A DNA stretch of 64,000 bases from Agapetus fuscipes (GCA_951799405.1 OX637334.1:5828001-5892000), one strand, 5' to 3'. Shown: positions 30,948 to 42,330, numbered from the stretch's first letter. Notes: generated from the letters alone by a model not told the origin. Made by a program: numbers and translations.

Positions 30948-31210
30948 TCCTTGACTTATAGGTTGGTATGAGGCTGACCACCCATACTTTAAAAAATGGT
31001 TCACTTTGCCAGTGTCACCCCTGTTTCAGGGAAGGTCGGCAAAAGTTGTGGGGCTTATGTTCATTTGAGGTTTGAATTTTATTTGTAAGTACACAATCAG
31101 CATTTGTAAGCGCGAACTACACGTGTTTGTTTGTGGGCATACATCTGAGAGCTTTGAATGAATATATCCTTGCAACTTAGATTATAGATTTAAGATTAAT
31201 ATTTTAGATT
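30948..31210 (+). repeat. SINE-A copy, near consensus
   Basis: ATTCCTTGACTTATAGGTTGG to the TTAGATTATAGATT tail; GCTCTCAGATG subfamily. Confidence 0.9.
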
Positions 31211-31224
31211 ATAGATTATTATAG

Positions 31225-32143
31225 CCCCCAAAGTAGTTCAGCGATATCTATTGCTCGTGAATCATTAGCTTCAAAGATCAATACAGATCTCAGGGCTGTC
31301 AGCCGTTGGGGCACTGACAACCTTGTAGAGTTCAACATCAAAAAGACTCAAGCATGTCTGATATCCTTATAGAGGATTCCAAACAACTATCTCCCAACTT
31401 TCGACAATGTCTCCCTCTCTAACCATGAACATTTAAATCTTCTTGGTGTTTCTCTGTCATCAGAGTTAAAATACCATGATGCTATTGAGTCTCGCACAAC
31501 TTCCGCTTTCCGGCGACTCGGCATATTATACAGAGCTCGTAGGTTTTTTACTTCAGCCCAATTATTGACTCTGTATAGATCCCAAATCCGCCCCATTATC
31601 GAATATGGCAGCCATCTCTGGTGTGGTATGTCCAAGAAGTTGAGTGACCAACTTGATTCTGTGCAAAGGAGGGCAGTGAGGTTGATCAATGATCCTTCTC
31701 TGACATCCGATCTGCAGCCGCTCCAGCACAGAAGAAAGGTTGGAATGCTCAGTCTTTTTTATCGATATTACCACGGAGCTTGTTCTAATGAGCTCCATTC
31801 ATTAATCCCTCCCCCTCTCATTTCAGAAAGGGAAACTCGTAGTACGACTCTCATTCATCCCTTTGCAGTCGATCTCAAAACTATGAGAACTTGGCGTTTT
31901 CATGACTCATTTCTTTGCCAAACTGCCCGCTTATGGAATGGTCTACCAGTATCTGTGTTCCCTTCCCAATTTAATCCGGTTTTATTCAAAACCAACATCA
32001 ATCACCACTTCCTTGCAGCGCCTCACGACAGAACCAAGAACTCAAGCAACACCTCTGCGGCACCCTTCCAGGGTGACATAGACCCCCAAGACCCTCAAGA
32101 ATTTGGGAGCCTCCCGCACAGGATTCCTTAAAAAAAAAAAAAA
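31225..32143 (+). mobile_element. 5'-truncated LINE (CR1/jockey-like)
   Basis: Bounded by a 7-bp duplication ATTATAG (31218-31224 and 32144-32150), with an A-rich 3' end. The frame up to a stop at 32129 encodes an RT C-terminus: LLTLYRSQIRPIIEYGSHLW, then HDSFLCQTARLWNGLPVSVF and FKTNINHHFL. Upstream, LASKINTDLRAVSRWGTDNL is in the same frame but is cut by a TAG at about 31371. It landed in the tail of a SINE-A copy. Related 3' ends are at 40755 and 45960. Confidence 0.85.
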
Positions 32144-32282
32144 ATTATAGATCCGACACATTAATTTTAGTTAACTGACTGATACGGATAGTCAATATAT
32201 CCCTGAACTAAACTGTATATTTCGTTTAAAATTGAATATTTCCCAAATTAATTCCATTATTTAAATCAACAATTCAGTTTAC

Positions 32283-33400
32283 AATTAGCCGCCGAGCAAG
32301 AAACGTCGCATCGCTGAAATTTTACAGCGTCACCATTCGCGATGTGTTTGTGTAACTTGTGTGACTAAATTAAACTTAACATAGAATAATAAACAAAGAA
32401 CAAAGATGACGAGAGCCAACAAGGAACTGAAGGAGGAAATAATGGAGTACATGGAGAAAAAATTTGCAGATATAAAAGAAGAATTAACTGGACACTTCAA
32501 GGATTTAAAAACAGAGATTGATGAATGTAGGAAGGAGATTCAAGAATTAAGAATAGAAATAAGAGAAACTGGACGCAAAACATACGCGACAGTTATTATC
32601 ATCGAAGATACGAATTGGAATGGTGTCAACAATAAAGCAAATGTTGACATTAACAATTTAAAGCACTGGTTGGATGTGAGTTCGTTAACACTAAACAGCG
32701 ATAAAACTTACATTGTCCCATTTTCTATTAATAAAAATAAAGTAAATATAGATTAAAACGTAATTATTCATCAACAAAATAAATGTAATAATACGAATTG
32801 TAATTTAACTTTCTCAGTATTAAAACAAATAGATACTACAAAATTTTAGGCGTTGAAATCGGTAAAAACTTAAAATGGAAAGAACATAATATGTACAAGT
32901 AAACTGATAAAACGAATCAGAAAGTGCTATATATTTTTTTAAGACTTAGAAATATACTTGGAATAGATAACTTAAGAAGAGTCTACTACGCAATTGTGCA
33001 ATCTATATTGCAATACGGTATTGTAGGATGGGGAGGGTCATACTTAAACACATTAAGCCCTGTAAAATAATATTAAAAAAGCCATCAAACTACTCGGCAG
33101 AATTAGTATTTAAAATATTTAAAGTCCCCTCAGTAGATATCATTTTTTTTTAAAAACTCCATATTGCAAATATTAAAAGAAAAACAACAATTAAAATTAA
33201 AAACAAATCAATCAACAAGATACAAACATAACCTCAAAATGACAAAATTTAACACAAAGCATTATCAAAATAGCTTCATTTGTGTTGGAGTAACAAACTT
33301 TAATAAATTACTGACGGAACTAAAAAATATAAAAGATTATCATGTATTTAAAAATAGACTTAAAAAACATATCGAAAAATATTAAAATTGTAAACCACTT
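32283..33400 (+). mobile_element. LINE internal-deletion derivative joining ORF1 start to RT tail
   Basis: It starts with a 5' UTR-like segment and an ATG at 32406. The 116-residue frame begins with a Lys/Glu-rich coiled coil (about residues 1-58), then passes without a break into an RT segment (VDINNLKHWLDVSSLTLNSD). Further downstream, frames shift among recognisable pieces: RRVYYAIVQSILQYGIVGWG, and a final segment 33164-33385 ending DYHVFKNRLKKHIEKY. So the ORF1 body, endonuclease and RT core are gone while both ends are retained. Confidence 0.7.
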
Positions 33401-33532
33401 GATCCTTGCCACTTGATATTATTGCCTGTGACTCAATTTTCACATCCAGCATTTATTATATTAGAAATTAGGTGATGATAATGTGATGATATATTATTGT
33501 CTTTAGTATGCTTTTAAAGATCATATGTGTGT

Positions 33533-33595
33533 ATGTTTTTTTTTTTTTTTTTTTATTAAAAAATATATTTGTGAAGAGGAATGCAATTCACCAAC
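33533..33595 (-). repeat. SINE-C copy, part 1 (interrupted)
   Basis: T-run, then GTGAAGAGGAATGCAATTCACCAAC. The sequence resumes as CTATTCTGCCTGGCCAG after the LTR element. Confidence 0.85.
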
Positions 33596-33857
33596 TGTAA
33601 CGAGATGAGTTTGTTTGTTTGGTAGAATGGAACATTGTATTTAAATTTGAATGGAAAAAGGAAAACAAAAGAATGCAGAAAGAGGGAAGAAGCTTGCCTG
33701 GCGTGAGAGCCACAAGCATGTGTAATTAAGAATAATTAATATTATTGTGCTGTGGTTTATTGTGTATACATTGTGAAAGGAATAAAAGTAAACATATTAA
33801 AGTGGCTGTTACATTATTAATTGTGTCAATCAGCAGGACAGAGGAAAAACCCTCACA
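33596..33857 (+). repeat. 5' LTR of family B copy 2
   Basis: 262 bp, nearly the same as 34838-35099; related to the 255-bp LTRs at 7355 and 9536 with a few substitutions and small indels. Confidence 0.9.
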
Positions 33858-33896
33858 TTTTGGCGCCCAACGTGGGGCCAAAATGTGAGGGTTTTT
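33845..33896. repeat. 19-bp perfect inverted repeat spanning LTR end and PBS
   Basis: AAAAACCCTCACATTTTGG (33845-33863) and its exact complement at 33878-33896 enclose a 14-base loop that contains most of the PBS. Copy 1 lacks the second arm, so the arm arose with the internal deletion. Confidence 0.85.
33861..33878 (+). other. Primer binding site, tRNA-Lys type
   Basis: TGGCGCCCAACGTGGGGC, three bases after the 5' LTR, is the standard tRNA-Lys1,2 complementary PBS. Confidence 0.85.
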
Positions 33897-34091
33897 GATC
33901 AAGGGGATATTGTATGGCGTAAAAATTTCATACAATCAAATGCAGGGAAATACTTCTGTACAAAGTTGGCTCCAAAATTTGTCAAAGCCAGAATAGAAAA
34001 GAAAGTTAGCAAGATAGTCTATGTATTAAAAGATATAGACACAAATGTTATAAATAAATATCACATCAAGGACATAATCAAATTAGATTAA
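33885..34091 (+). pseudogene. Integrase C-terminal remnant (family B copy 2)
   Basis: FDQGDIVWRKNFIQSNAG to YHIKDIIKLD and a stop; matches 8264-8503 on the other strand. It has no start of its own beyond a GTG created at the deletion junction. Confidence 0.75.
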
Positions 34092-34363
34092 AAAAAAAAA
34101 AAAAAAAACATATTTTCATGTGTATGAAAAATTTGAGGTGATGCATGATACGGTGAAAGTTGATATAAAAGTGATCAGTGAAAGAATGAATTATGAAACA
34201 TTGCATGAATGAAGGTATGAAACATAAATTAAACAAAGTATTACATATGAAGGTAAAGTTTTTAAAAAAAATTGATGGACTGATAAATTTATTAATGAAA
34301 AATAAATTTGAAATAAATTTAAATATTGGGAAAGATGTGATACATGTTTAAAAAAAAAAAAAA

Positions 34364-34558
34364 GTTATTTTAATGAATTGATTAATTAACTGGTGAATGT
34401 TTATTATGTATTGTTATTTGATTATTTTGAATTGTTGAATTAAGTATTTAAAAAAAAAAAAGTTATTTTAATGAATTGATTAATAAACTGGTGAATGTTT
34501 ATTATGTATTATTATTTGATTATTTTGAATTGTTGAATTAAGTATTTAAAAAAAAAAA
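34364..34558. repeat. 98-bp tandem duplication inside family B copy 2
   Basis: The unit GTTATTTTAATGAATTGATT... begins at 34364 and 34462, each ending in an A-run. Copy 1 has a single unit on the other strand. Confidence 0.85.
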
Positions 34559-34837
34559 AAACAAATATTTGTTTATAATATTGAATATGAAATTTGTGTT
34601 AAAAAAAAAATATATTAATTTTAGTATGAAAATAATTGGTATTGTTAAAAAAGGTATTAATGACTGAATAATGTATCAGAAACAGGTTTTTTTTTTATTT
34701 TCATATTTTTTAAATTTATCCTTAAAATAAAACAAAATATGTGGCGCCGGCTGAGCATTATGATACATTATTTACTCATTGTAAAAGAAAAAAAAAAATT
34801 GGGAATGTTTTTTTTTTATGAGAGGAAGGAGGTGTAT

Positions 34838-35099
34838 TGTAACGAGATGAGTTTGTTTGTTTGGTAGAATGGAACATTGTATTTAAATTTGAATGGAAAA
34901 AGGAAAACAAAAGAATGCAGAAAGAGGGAAGAAGCTTGCCTGGCGTGAGAGCCACAAGCATGTGTAATTAAGAATAATTAATATTATTGTGCTGTGGTTT
35001 ATTGTGTATACATTGTGAAAGGAATAAAAGTAAACATATTAAAGTGGCTGTTACATTATTAATTGTGTCAATCAGCAGGACAGAGGAAAAACCCTCACA
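34838..35099 (+). repeat. 3' LTR of family B copy 2
   Basis: 262 bp, preceded by a purine tract GAGAGGAAGGAGGTG and followed by the CAAC duplication. Confidence 0.9.
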
Positions 35100-35315
35100 C
35101 AACCTATTCTGCCTGGCCAGAAGCAGGTATTTATATCATCATTTAATAATTCATTATTGTTTATTATTAATGAATTATTAAATAATAATTGCCCAATAAC
35201 ATCTGTCATCAAAGTTAAAGTCAAGTGACCCAAGCGGGGATCGAACCAACGTTGTTCCATTCGAAACACGCTAGAAAGATCAGTCCTCTTGGCCCCCGCG
35301 GCTATAACCCCGACA
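35100..35315 (-). repeat. SINE-C copy, part 2
   Basis: CAACCTATTCTGCCTGGCCAG to GGCTATAACCCCGAC, including the GGGATCGAACCAACG B-box complement. Its interior AATAATTCATTATTG/ATGAATTATTAAATA forms a palindrome also seen at 52945. Confidence 0.85.
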
Positions 35316-36204
35316 TTTTTTCACCCAGACGTTTTTTTTTGTCATACTTTAATACCTAATTGCCTGTTTTATATTTTTGTTTATTGTTCAGTTTTGTTTG
35401 GTTTTATTTGATTTCTTTACATATCAAATCTCTTCACACCTGAAAAATACACATTCTAAGTTTATAACTTAAGTATATATGAAGTAACTTACAGAAATTT
35501 CTAGTTTATAACTTAACTATAGGTATAAAAAACTTAAATATTATTACTATTTATTAAATTGATTGTAAATCCTTCACCACACACAAGAGCTTTGCCTCTT
35601 TTTGGTGAGGTACAGCTTATAAAACTATTGAATTATTATGTAATAGATATAAGTTTAAAAAAAATATAAAAAAATTCAAGTAAGTATAAGAGCGTTTTCC
35701 GGAATCCAAGTATTTTTCAGAAAAGGAAAATATGTGTACATAAGGGAATGTGGAAAAGGCCCTGCCTCGGCTGTCAGCTGTCTGGAATAAATCGTGTTTA
35801 TTTACCGCGGGAAAATGTACGGCCGCGTTAATTAAGTTTGGCGTAGACGAGAATGTAGGGCTGTAAGAGAAAAATGCGGGAAAAAACTTTAAAAATATAA
35901 TTACAGATTTTCAATACCAATCTGTACAAACCAAAAGGGATCGAATATACGTACTCCGAAAGGCAGAAACTCTTGTGAGTCAGCTTATAAAAAAGACTAA
36001 CGGAGTCCTCGGGGAGTACCTGGAATAGATGGCCATCAGATGCTCGAAGGTCAAAAACAGTTGATGACCTTGAGAGAAGGATGAAGGCACATATTTTTGT
36101 CCAGTGAACAAAAATTTCACTTGGAATGACGAGGGGCCACAATACGGCGCTGAAAAAGTCATCAATTTAATTATTTTATAATTTAATTGTGACTTTCACT
36201 ATTA
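35316..36204. other. AT-rich unassigned stretch
   Basis: Frame 35828-36142 (reverse) has no recognisable domain. CAAGAATTGGTGAGG-like LINE ends are not convincing here. Confidence 0.5.
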
Positions 36205-36466
36205 TTATATGTATGTATACAAAGAAAGTGTGAAAGGAAAAAGAGGGAAGGGACGACCGAGAAAAGTATGGAGTGATCAGATTGAGGAGATTGTGAAAGA
36301 ATGGGATATACAAAGTGAGCGTAAAAGAAGAAAATGCATGAAAAAGGTGATGGATATGAATGAATTGAAAGAGGTATGTAAGGATAGGAAAAAATGGAGG
36401 CAACTCTGTAGAGGCTCTGGCCACCCCTAGCGGAATGGCGACGGAGTTACAGTTACAGTTATTATT
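36205..36466 (+). pseudogene. LINE ORF2 C-terminal end with (GTTACA)n tail
   Basis: The frame ending at 36430 reads GKRGKGRPRKVWSDQIEEIV, ... LKEVCKDRKKWRQLC and a stop. The GRPRKxW...DRxxWR block is common at the end of RTE- and R1-type LINE proteins. The 3' end CCCCTAGCGGAATGGCGACGG is followed by ACAGTTACAGTT. The same family, with other tails, is at 60040 and 62341. Confidence 0.75.
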
Positions 36467-36467
36467 A

Positions 36468-36545
36468 TATTTAAAAAATTGTGATGAGAAATGCAATTCA
36501 CTAACCTACTTAGCCTGGACAGAAAAAATTAACATTATAAATCAA
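36468..36545 (-). repeat. SINE-C fragment
   Basis: GAGAAATGCAATTCACTAACCTACTTAGCCTGG; only the tail-side part. Confidence 0.65.
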
Positions 36546-36644
36546 CCAAACCCATCTGATACCCGTATGGGTCTGTCAGAAGGACCCACGGTTTATTGAT
36601 ACTCAAACAAACCTTTATTTTTTTTCTGAAGGAAACCCGTGTAA

Positions 36645-36775
36645 GTTCGCGCTTTCACATGCTACATGGGTAAAAAACCCGCTAATCTCAAATAAACATA
36701 AGCAAGTCTTTCCACCCTTTCTTGAAACAGATGGAACATTGGAAAATTGAACTGCTTTATAATTTTAGTGTATAA
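36645..36775 (-). repeat. SINE-A fragment, old
   Basis: AAGTTCGCGCTTTCACATGC, TCTCAAATAAACATAAGC and TTGAAACAGATGG match the family with many changes. Confidence 0.6.
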
Positions 36776-38104
36776 CAAATTTAGAGCACCAAAAGTTTGT
36801 TTTGGCATTATTTGAAAAGTGGAACTTGGAATTCAATCTCAAAATCAATAATTCTGAGAACTCAATGCAAGAGGCTTTTAAGTCTGCTTAATGGAATTGA
36901 TTCCCTATTCCGCCACCCCTGTTTAATGAGCGGAGGCACTAGCTGCCTTCTGATCGATTGTTTTCCCCCACACATTGAAATGTAAAGTTTTCCCGGATAG
37001 GGTAATTTATGCCACTTAAAAAACGACGCCTAAATGAGCTCCTTAGTCCATAGCGCCGCTTTAATGGATTGCCTGCTTTTCAAAGAAAGATTTTACGAAA
37101 ACAATTGAAGGAAAAAATAAAATTCTGAAAAAAAATTCTACATATTGCTGCCTTAGTTCTTGTTTCCCGTATAGACCATTAAGCTAATTTTAGATCAGCA
37201 ATGTTTGCATTTGTACTGGACCAATGTGTCTTGTGAAAATTGTAAATTGATTTAGTAAATATTTAAAACAATTCTCACACTATCGAGTTTTGCGTTTTTT
37301 CTTAGCTCAGATTGTGTAGAATTTGATTCGTAAAACAACTGCATTGAAAAGTTTGACAAAATTGGTCTACACGGCAAACAAAAACTGGGGGAGCGATATA
37401 ATAAAACATTGATACAAATAAGGGTATACGAAATATGTTTTCGTTTTATAAACGGCTACAAAAACTGTGATTTTCTATAGTTATCTATAATCTTAGTTGC
37501 AAAAATATTAGTAGGAATCCGGATAGGGATTGGGAATCAGGATAAAGGAGGAACACCAAAGAGGACTACAACTTGCAGAAATCAAAGTAGTTTTCTTAAC
37601 ACGCCTTATATTGGTCGAAATTAACACGCGCCACAACCCAACCTTCTTGGTTGAAGGTCGGTAAAACAGAGAGAGTTTACATATGAAATGACAGAAGACA
37701 CAGAAAACATCTTCTTCTTCTTTGTACTTCTGTTGCTATTAAAGTTTTTTTTTCCTATTTGACAAACTGTTCTGACAAAACAAAACAAACTGGCTAAATT
37801 CAGAGCAGATATATTGACAGACTTAATGCACGTTCACAGTAGACATTTCGCACGTTTAATAATAAAGTGCAATAACTCAGAAAACATGAATGTTGGGAAA
37901 TCACGTTTAAAGTTTAGACAACCAGTACAACTTGTATGGGATAAAAAAGGCGGCCAATGTTTTATCTCGGTCATATTCGTCCAAATTGAACGGCTGTCGC
38001 TTTCTACCTATTCTTCTCGCATTGTTCTTGCGTTTTATTACAAAATCTCGATTTTCCCAATTTTCGAGTTATTTCTCTTTATTATCAAACGTGCGATTTG
38101 TAAA
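36776..38104. other. AT-rich unassigned stretch
   Basis: Frames at 36797-36985 and 37814-38185 show no recognisable domain. A lone ATAATCTTAGTTGCAAAAATAT at about 37488 is a SINE-A tail stub. Confidence 0.5.
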
Positions 38105-38203
38105 AAAATTAAACTTCAAATGAACAAAACCTTGCACCAAAACTCATGTTTCTCTTTCCTGAAATCAAGTTTTTTCAGTAAATGAGTACCAACCTATTAG
38201 GCA
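38105..38203 (-). repeat. Possible SINE-A fragment, very old
   Basis: AACTTCAAATGAACAAAACC, TTTCCTGAAATCAAG and GTACCAACCTATTAGGCAAGG follow the family order. Confidence 0.45.
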
Positions 38204-39493
38204 AGGAAAGATGAGTTTGATTTTGGTGATTTAAAATGCATTAAATAGCACGCACGGTAAACGACGCTTTACTCTAAAATGCGTATCGTAATGTATGACA
38301 AAAATGAGAACGTCGTATGGGATGTATCAACAAGTTGCTCTCTTAGTTTTTGAACAAAAATCTCATTAAGATTATAAACCTCAAATACGTTTCCCAATTT
38401 TTTCTCTTTGATCACTTTTATATTTGTTGTCTATTTATTTTTTTCTTCAATTTTATTTTTCTAGTAAAAAAATCAGTTATTAGAATGGTTCCATTCAAAT
38501 CCAAAATGGTAGGGTTTTATTTCCATATTATAACATAACGCTGAAGTCGCCCATCTTAGACATAAACAAAACGTCCAAAAGCTACACTTTCAATGGATCA
38601 CAACAACAGATCCCGAAAAACAACCCTTAATATACATTAACTGTTACAATACGGCTTCTACTTTGTTTATATTACTTTTTTGCTTCATATTTTTTCGTCA
38701 TTTCTGAGGTTGATAAGACTTTTCTATGTTATTTATTGTTATTAAAAACATTTATTTTGAATTTCATCTTTCAGACTAAGTCAACATTGAAATGCCACCC
38801 ACGATTAAATAATAAAAAATTAACATAAATGTAAAATAATAATTAGTATTTATTTATTCAAGGCTGTTCGTGCGGCATGCAATAGGCTTATTATTTTTCA
38901 AATTATCCAAAGAAAAAGTACAAATGTAGGTACGCACAAGATTATAAAAGACGAAAAATATAGTCATTAAGAGAAAAAAAATCTTGGAACTACGAAGCAA
39001 TTTCCATACAAATAAAAATTATTCAGATTTTGTTTGTTGTTTGCAAATTTGGATATAAATCTAGATGGCCCATTTATGCCCTGATTTTAAAAAAAAAATG
39101 AAACAAATTGTATTTTTGAAAGTTTTTTTTGTATGTGTTTTGGTTATTTATTTTTTTGAGTTTTCGAAAGAAAAGTATTGCTATAATGTTTTGGTACTCA
39201 CCTTAATATTCTGAAAGAAAAAAATCACAAAGAATTTTCGTTTGTTTCTTAATTATTTTTATTGTGCTTACACTATTTACAGCTCAACTCTTGAACCATC
39301 AGACTGTCTTCATTCATTTTGGTACCAAGTATACTATTTTTTTATAAATGAATAAGTTCATTGTATGAAATAAACTGCTGCAAGCCAATCCCAGGATTGA
39401 AACTAGAGAAGAAGACATAACATGAAAAAAACAACAATAAAATATGAGCGAACATCTCAATTAACCTTTGAAAATTTAGTACATTTTTTTATT
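38204..39493. other. AT-rich unassigned stretch
   Basis: No gene or repeat recognised in about 1.3 kb. Confidence 0.5.
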
Positions 39494-39544
39494 TCCTTTG
39501 GTGTTCCACAAGGCTCATATTTAAGACCACTTTTATTTATTCTA
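39494..39544 (+). pseudogene. Non-LTR RT motif relic
   Basis: SFGVPQGSYLRPLLFIL is the conserved GVPQGSxLxPLLF motif (RT block 4) of non-LTR retrotransposons. Nothing else of the protein is readable. Confidence 0.7.
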
Positions 39545-39835
39545 AAGATATAGTCTACACTGTTCAATATTAATTGTTTCTAACTGTGTTGTATTCTATT
39601 TTTTTTAATAATCAATAGTTTTTAATACACTGTTGAAATTAAAATAGAGCTTATACAAAGCACGACAGTGCTATGAACCCATAAGTATAATATGAGTATT
39701 TTCTCTGCTGCAAGGGGGCACTGATCGAAACGTTGATCCAATACCACGCATGGTTGCACTCCAAAGGCGAAAATCTGAAACCAGTCAGATCAAAAGACTG
39801 GTATAGTAGTTGGGTTGTATGAGATATAAATATTG

Positions 39836-39965
39836 AAAACCCTAGTCGTAGTCTAGTAATCAACGCTGCAGACTCGTAAACACTAGGTCGATTGCTCAAT
39901 TTCCGATGGAACACAAAAAAAAATGTTCATTTTCAAAATTTGTTCTTCGCTGGGTTGAAATAAAT
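39836..39965 (+). repeat. SINE-D copy
   Basis: TCGTAGTCTAGTAATCAACG and CAGACTCGTAAACACTAGG head, then GGAACACAAAAAAAAATG and TTCGCTGGGTTGAAAT tail. Confidence 0.65.
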
Positions 39966-40124
39966 ATATGTTATCACCAAAAGTACATTCAGCTTTTCTG
40001 CAACTACCATTTTTTTGAGAATTGGTGGTTACTTTAGTAAAGATCAAGCTTGCAGTGTAAGTAAGGTGTGATTTACACGAAATTAGCGCTCACCAAATGA
40101 TTCGTCCTAACATTTATTGTCATT

Positions 40125-40190
40125 TAATGCTTTACACTTGAAAACGGAAGGTCGTGGTTTGAATTTCAGCTGGCACACAAAGTCTACTTT
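40125..40190 (+). repeat. SINE-D fragment
   Basis: ACACTTGAAAACGGAAGGTCGTGG and TTTCAGCTGGCACACAAAG resemble the B-box side of SINE-D. Confidence 0.4.
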
Positions 40191-40231
40191 ATATCTTTAT
40201 GAAATTTAGAAAAAATTATGTTGTAAAATTA

Positions 40232-40398
40232 AGCCGCAAATGGACTTTTAACATAAAAACCCAATGTCAAATGAACGTTAACCCTGCAACTCTTGCCGAC
40301 CTTTCCTGAAACAGGGGTGGCATTGGCAAAGTGAACCATTTTTTTACAGTATGGATAAACACTGGACAGCCTCATACCAACCTATAAGTCAAGGAATT
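40232..40398 (-). repeat. SINE-A fragment
   Basis: GCCGCAAATGGACTTTTAACATAAAAACCC to ATAAGTCAAGGAATTT; tail half missing, head half near consensus with a small insertion (AAACACTGGACAG). Confidence 0.8.
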
Positions 40399-40499
40399 TC
40401 ACAATATTTTTTACATACAGTTATTTTTGTTTTGGCCAAGATTTAAGCCATGTACAATCTGACATGTAGTCTAAAGCAATAACTAACCGGTTTAAAACT

Positions 40500-40640
40500 T
40501 TGACCGGTCCATAGTCCAGTGGCAACATTTTGGACTCGTAAATAGTAGGTGGTGAGTTAGAATCCCGGTGGAGCACAAAAATATAGGTACCATTTAGTTT
40601 TTTAAATATGCTCTTTGCTGGGTGGAAAATTTCATAAAAC
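40500..40640 (+). repeat. SINE-D copy
   Basis: GACCGGTCCATAGTCCAGTGGC, TTAGAATCCCGGTGGAGCAC and GCTCTTTGCTGGGTGGAAA. Confidence 0.7.
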
Positions 40641-40664
40641 TTTTATTAAAGACCGGTCACTGAT

Positions 40665-40745
40665 GTTCTATCCAACCTTACAGTGACTGAGTCTTGCTCG
40701 AGTATTGGCGTTGTGTAGCGACGACCAAGCTCGTAAACAATATCT
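40665..40745 (-). repeat. Short shared repeat (RD) copy 2
   Basis: The reverse complement of CCAACCTTACAGTGACTGAG...TTGCTCGAGTATTGGCG and GCGACGACCAAGCTCG matches 43000-43075 and 18205-18320. Confidence 0.5.
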
Positions 40746-40754
40746 CTGCGCCAC

Positions 40755-40829
40755 TACAGCAAATGTCGTAGACCCCTAGAGTCTCTGAAATCTAGGGAGT
40801 CTCCGGCACAGGATTTCTTTAAAAAAAAT
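40755..40829 (+). pseudogene. 3' end of the 31225 LINE family
   Basis: GACCCCTAGAGTCTCTGAAATC and GGAGTCTCCGGCACAGGATTTC plus A-run match the last bases of the LINE at 32085-32143. Confidence 0.65.
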
Positions 40830-41353
40830 AACAACACTAAACTATTTACATTATTAAAGAATTTCATTCCCTTGTACTTGTAACCTTTTTTTAAATTTAT
40901 TCTGAAGGTATGAGAAATGTTCCTTAAAACAGTTTTGAGTATAAAGAATTTCCATATTACTAAATTTCGTTTTAATTTGAAATATTATGACAAGGCTCTT
41001 GTTGGCTGAAGGAAAGCTATCCGAAAAGGCTTTCAGGGTCAGACGAAGGTTAATTCCAGGCAGACTTAAGCCTTTCACATTATTTAATACATGAATATTT
41101 GGAGCGTCGGACGACTTGGCCGTTATATGAAATGAATAGCTGTAATTTAATTTTAGTTGCAAATTTTACTGTAAGACGTTAAACATAATTATAGTTGTCC
41201 TACAAAAGGGTATTATTTATTAATAGAACCTAATTTTGATGAAAGAGTCTGCTAGCTTCACGACAGCTTCTATAAAGGACTTACTGTTATTAAGGTTTTC
41301 ACGTCTTGAAGATGCTCATTTTAATTTTTATTATATTAAGTTTTGCATATAAA
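40830..41353. other. Unassigned stretch
   Basis: The reverse frame 40854-41162 has some LINE-like flavour (SYSFHITAKSSDAPNIHVLN) but no diagnostic motif. Confidence 0.4.
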
Positions 41354-41361
41354 CACTATAC

Positions 41362-41847
41362 CAGGGGTGCCCATACTTTTTCTTAAGGAGATCGACCTAA
41401 CAAAAATTAATGAATGCACAATGTCAAAACTGTATTGAATCAGGCTGTCAGGTGATCATTTGTGAGACGAGTAAGATATTTTGATTTTATACTTTCATAT
41501 GAGAAAATGCAGACTCGCACAGATATGTCGATGCAAAAAACAGCTATTTGCAGTGCTATTTGCTTTATTAACGGATATTTCATTTCAGGTATAGATGACC
41601 AGTAACTAGTAAGGATTACTGTCGCTAGCTCTAGCTTTGGGTGGATAGGGGTAGATAGTTAATATAGTTAATATTATAATACTGCGCGCACTCCATATTG
41701 CGAAAGAGAAAACGCCAAGCAGATAGTTCGATTTTCATGAAACTTCACATTTCTGTATGTCTTTTTATTTTGCAAAACTCTACAGTTTTATGGTCGATCA
41801 CTGAAAATTTTAGCTTTCCTCGGCGATCGACCGTTTGGGCACCTCTG
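41362..41847. mobile_element. hAT-type non-autonomous element, 486 bp
   Basis: Ends CAGGGGTGCCCATAC and GTTTGGGCACCTCTG are inverted, with an 8-bp target duplication CACTATAC at 41354-41361 and 41848-41855. Subterminal GATCGACC also repeats in inverted form. No transposase frame is present. Confidence 0.85.
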
Positions 41848-42087
41848 CACTATACAATATTGATATTTATACATTGTCAAGTATAAAAACACTAGAAGAA
41901 ACATAGGATAGAAACCTATGAAAAAACTATGTATTTAGTAAACAAATGAAATAAAGAAAAGCAACAATGGCGGCTAGGGCATTAATTCTAAGTTTAATAT
42001 TAACTTTAATTTTACTTTATTTTAATTTGGATATGTAATGTGTTTAATTAAGAATTTTTGTAAATCATTTATAATTTTTTGTGCACC

Positions 42088-42330
42088 TTGCCTGATAGGT
42101 TAGTATGAGGCTGACCACCCGTGCTGTCAAAATCGGTTCACTTTTGCCAATGCCACCCCGGTTCAGAGAACGGCGGCAGGAGTTGCAATGTTTATGTTCA
42201 TATGAGGTTTTGTTTATTTGTATGCACACATGCAGAATGTGTTGGCGCGAACCTACATGTGCCTGTCTGTGGGCACGCATTTAATATGAGCCTTAAATGT
42301 TAACATATCTTTGCAGTTTAGATTATAGAA
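42088..42330 (+). repeat. SINE-A copy
   Basis: GCCTGATAGGTTAGTATGAGGC to CAGTTTAGATTATAGAATA; the CACCCCGGTTCAG subfamily. Confidence 0.85.

Larger units (their letters stand above)
33596..35099 (+). mobile_element. Heavily deleted gypsy-type LTR element (family B, copy 2)
   Basis: Two 262-bp LTRs (33596-33857, 34838-35099), TGTAACG...CCCTCACA, with CAAC target duplications (33592-33595 and 35100-35103). A full tRNA-Lys type PBS follows the 5' LTR. Gag and nearly all of pol are gone; only the integrase tail (33885-34091) and a long A-rich 3' region remain. A 19-bp inverted repeat marks the deletion junction, and a 98-bp segment is tandemly duplicated at 34364. Insertion site: inside SINE-C. 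Confidence 0.9.

Noticed and set aside
37814..38185. 123-residue frame as a host gene
   Set aside because: No domain, overlapping alternative frames, and its end falls in a probable SINE-A relic.
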